NCBI GenBank assembly: GCA_964560875.1
Contig: CAZLMW010000085.1
Coordinates: forward strand, 1-35,903
Source of the DNA: CAZLMW01 sp964560875
GTDB taxonomy: Bacteria > Myxococcota_A > UBA9042
Direction: 5' to 3'
Length of the DNA: 35,903 nucleotides
Under the pieces are notes generated by a model that saw only the letters and a program-made list of their open reading frames with translations, was not told where the DNA came from and did not search any database. Position numbers and translations under genes: made by a program. Positions 35,788 to 35,903 of the stretch are shown piece after piece. Every line of letters begins with the position of its first letter. Position 1 is the stretch's first letter.

Positions 35788-35865
35788 ATGCTCAACTACC
35801 GCCGCATTGTGGTCACCGTCGATTTTTCGGAGCAGACCCCAGCCCAGAGGGTGCGGATCGTTTGA
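35788..35865 (+). pseudogene. truncated universal stress protein (N-terminal fragment)
   Basis: The ATG has a good ribosome-binding site (CAGGAG) and opens MLNYRRIVVTVDFSEQT, the typical first beta-strand and D-F-S-E turn of UspA-family proteins. The frame then departs (PAQRVRIV) and stops at 35863 after only 25 residues, against about 140-150 in the family. No family-like sequence is obvious in other frames in the remaining 38 bases. It is either a decayed gene or one disrupted by an early frameshift whose remainder lies beyond the window. Confidence 0.55.
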
Positions 35866-35903
35866 GTCGGGCTGCCTGAGGAACCGAGGAAGGTGCAACG
35901 CGC

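Overview
The window is high-GC bacterial DNA. Its genes are dominated by secreted proteins and lipoproteins built from short cysteine-rich units (CxDGNxCT, MopE-type CDGxDNDCDG, CGNG...CDDGN). Families of this kind are typical of Myxococcota, Bradymonadota and related deltaproteobacterial lineages, so that placement is likely but is an inference from protein style only. No rRNA, tRNA, CRISPR array or insertion-sequence transposase was recognised. Three runs of exactly 100 N (8587-8686, 18126-18225, 26266-26365) look like scaffold gaps of unknown length; two of them sit inside repetitive linker-coding DNA.

Layout. The left edge carries the N-terminal part of a minus-strand Cys-rich lipoprotein (1-1599) and a type B ribosomal protein L31 gene (1676-1990). 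Divergent from these is a membrane-anchored octaheme cytochrome c (2171-4156). Next come a secreted P-domain protein (4208-6262, minus) and a divergent cytosolic Ser/Thr kinase (about 6672-8450). After the first gap are the C-terminus of an RCC1/Cys-rich protein, a strong terminator, a palindromic interspersed element (9381-9567) and a Phd/YefM antitoxin gene broken by a stop codon. Two minus-strand lipoproteins follow: one with lamin-tail domains (10021-11802) and one with five CARDB domains (12191-15358). Divergent from them is a large lipoprotein joining an amidase, SLH repeats, Ig-like repeats and an M23 endopeptidase (15536-19002).

A minus-strand cluster, read from 26711 down to 19611, encodes a DUF4874/DUF4832 lipoprotein, a Cys-rich protein lacking any start codon or signal peptide, and a second P-domain protein ending in a fibrinogen-like domain. 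A 44-bp inverted repeat brackets the last two. To the right are a CAP-domain lipoprotein (26978-28468), an orphan lipoprotein head, a small helical protein (28697-29122), and a giant Cys-rich/propeller-like/FGE-sulfatase lipoprotein (29818-35639) split by a one-base frameshift. The window ends with a truncated universal-stress-protein start.

How the genes may work together. Most products should be exported and attached to the cell surface or released, and they combine binding modules (P-domain, LTD, CARDB, TSP3, MopE, RCC1, fibrinogen-like) with wall hydrolases. This suggests an extracellular adhesion, scavenging or predation repertoire, but nothing in the sequence proves a shared pathway. 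The most unusual theme is modular shuffling: shared N-terminal domains with exchanged C-termini, a headless gene, a bodiless lipoprotein head and a free linker tract, most of them associated with repetitive hexamer-coded linkers.
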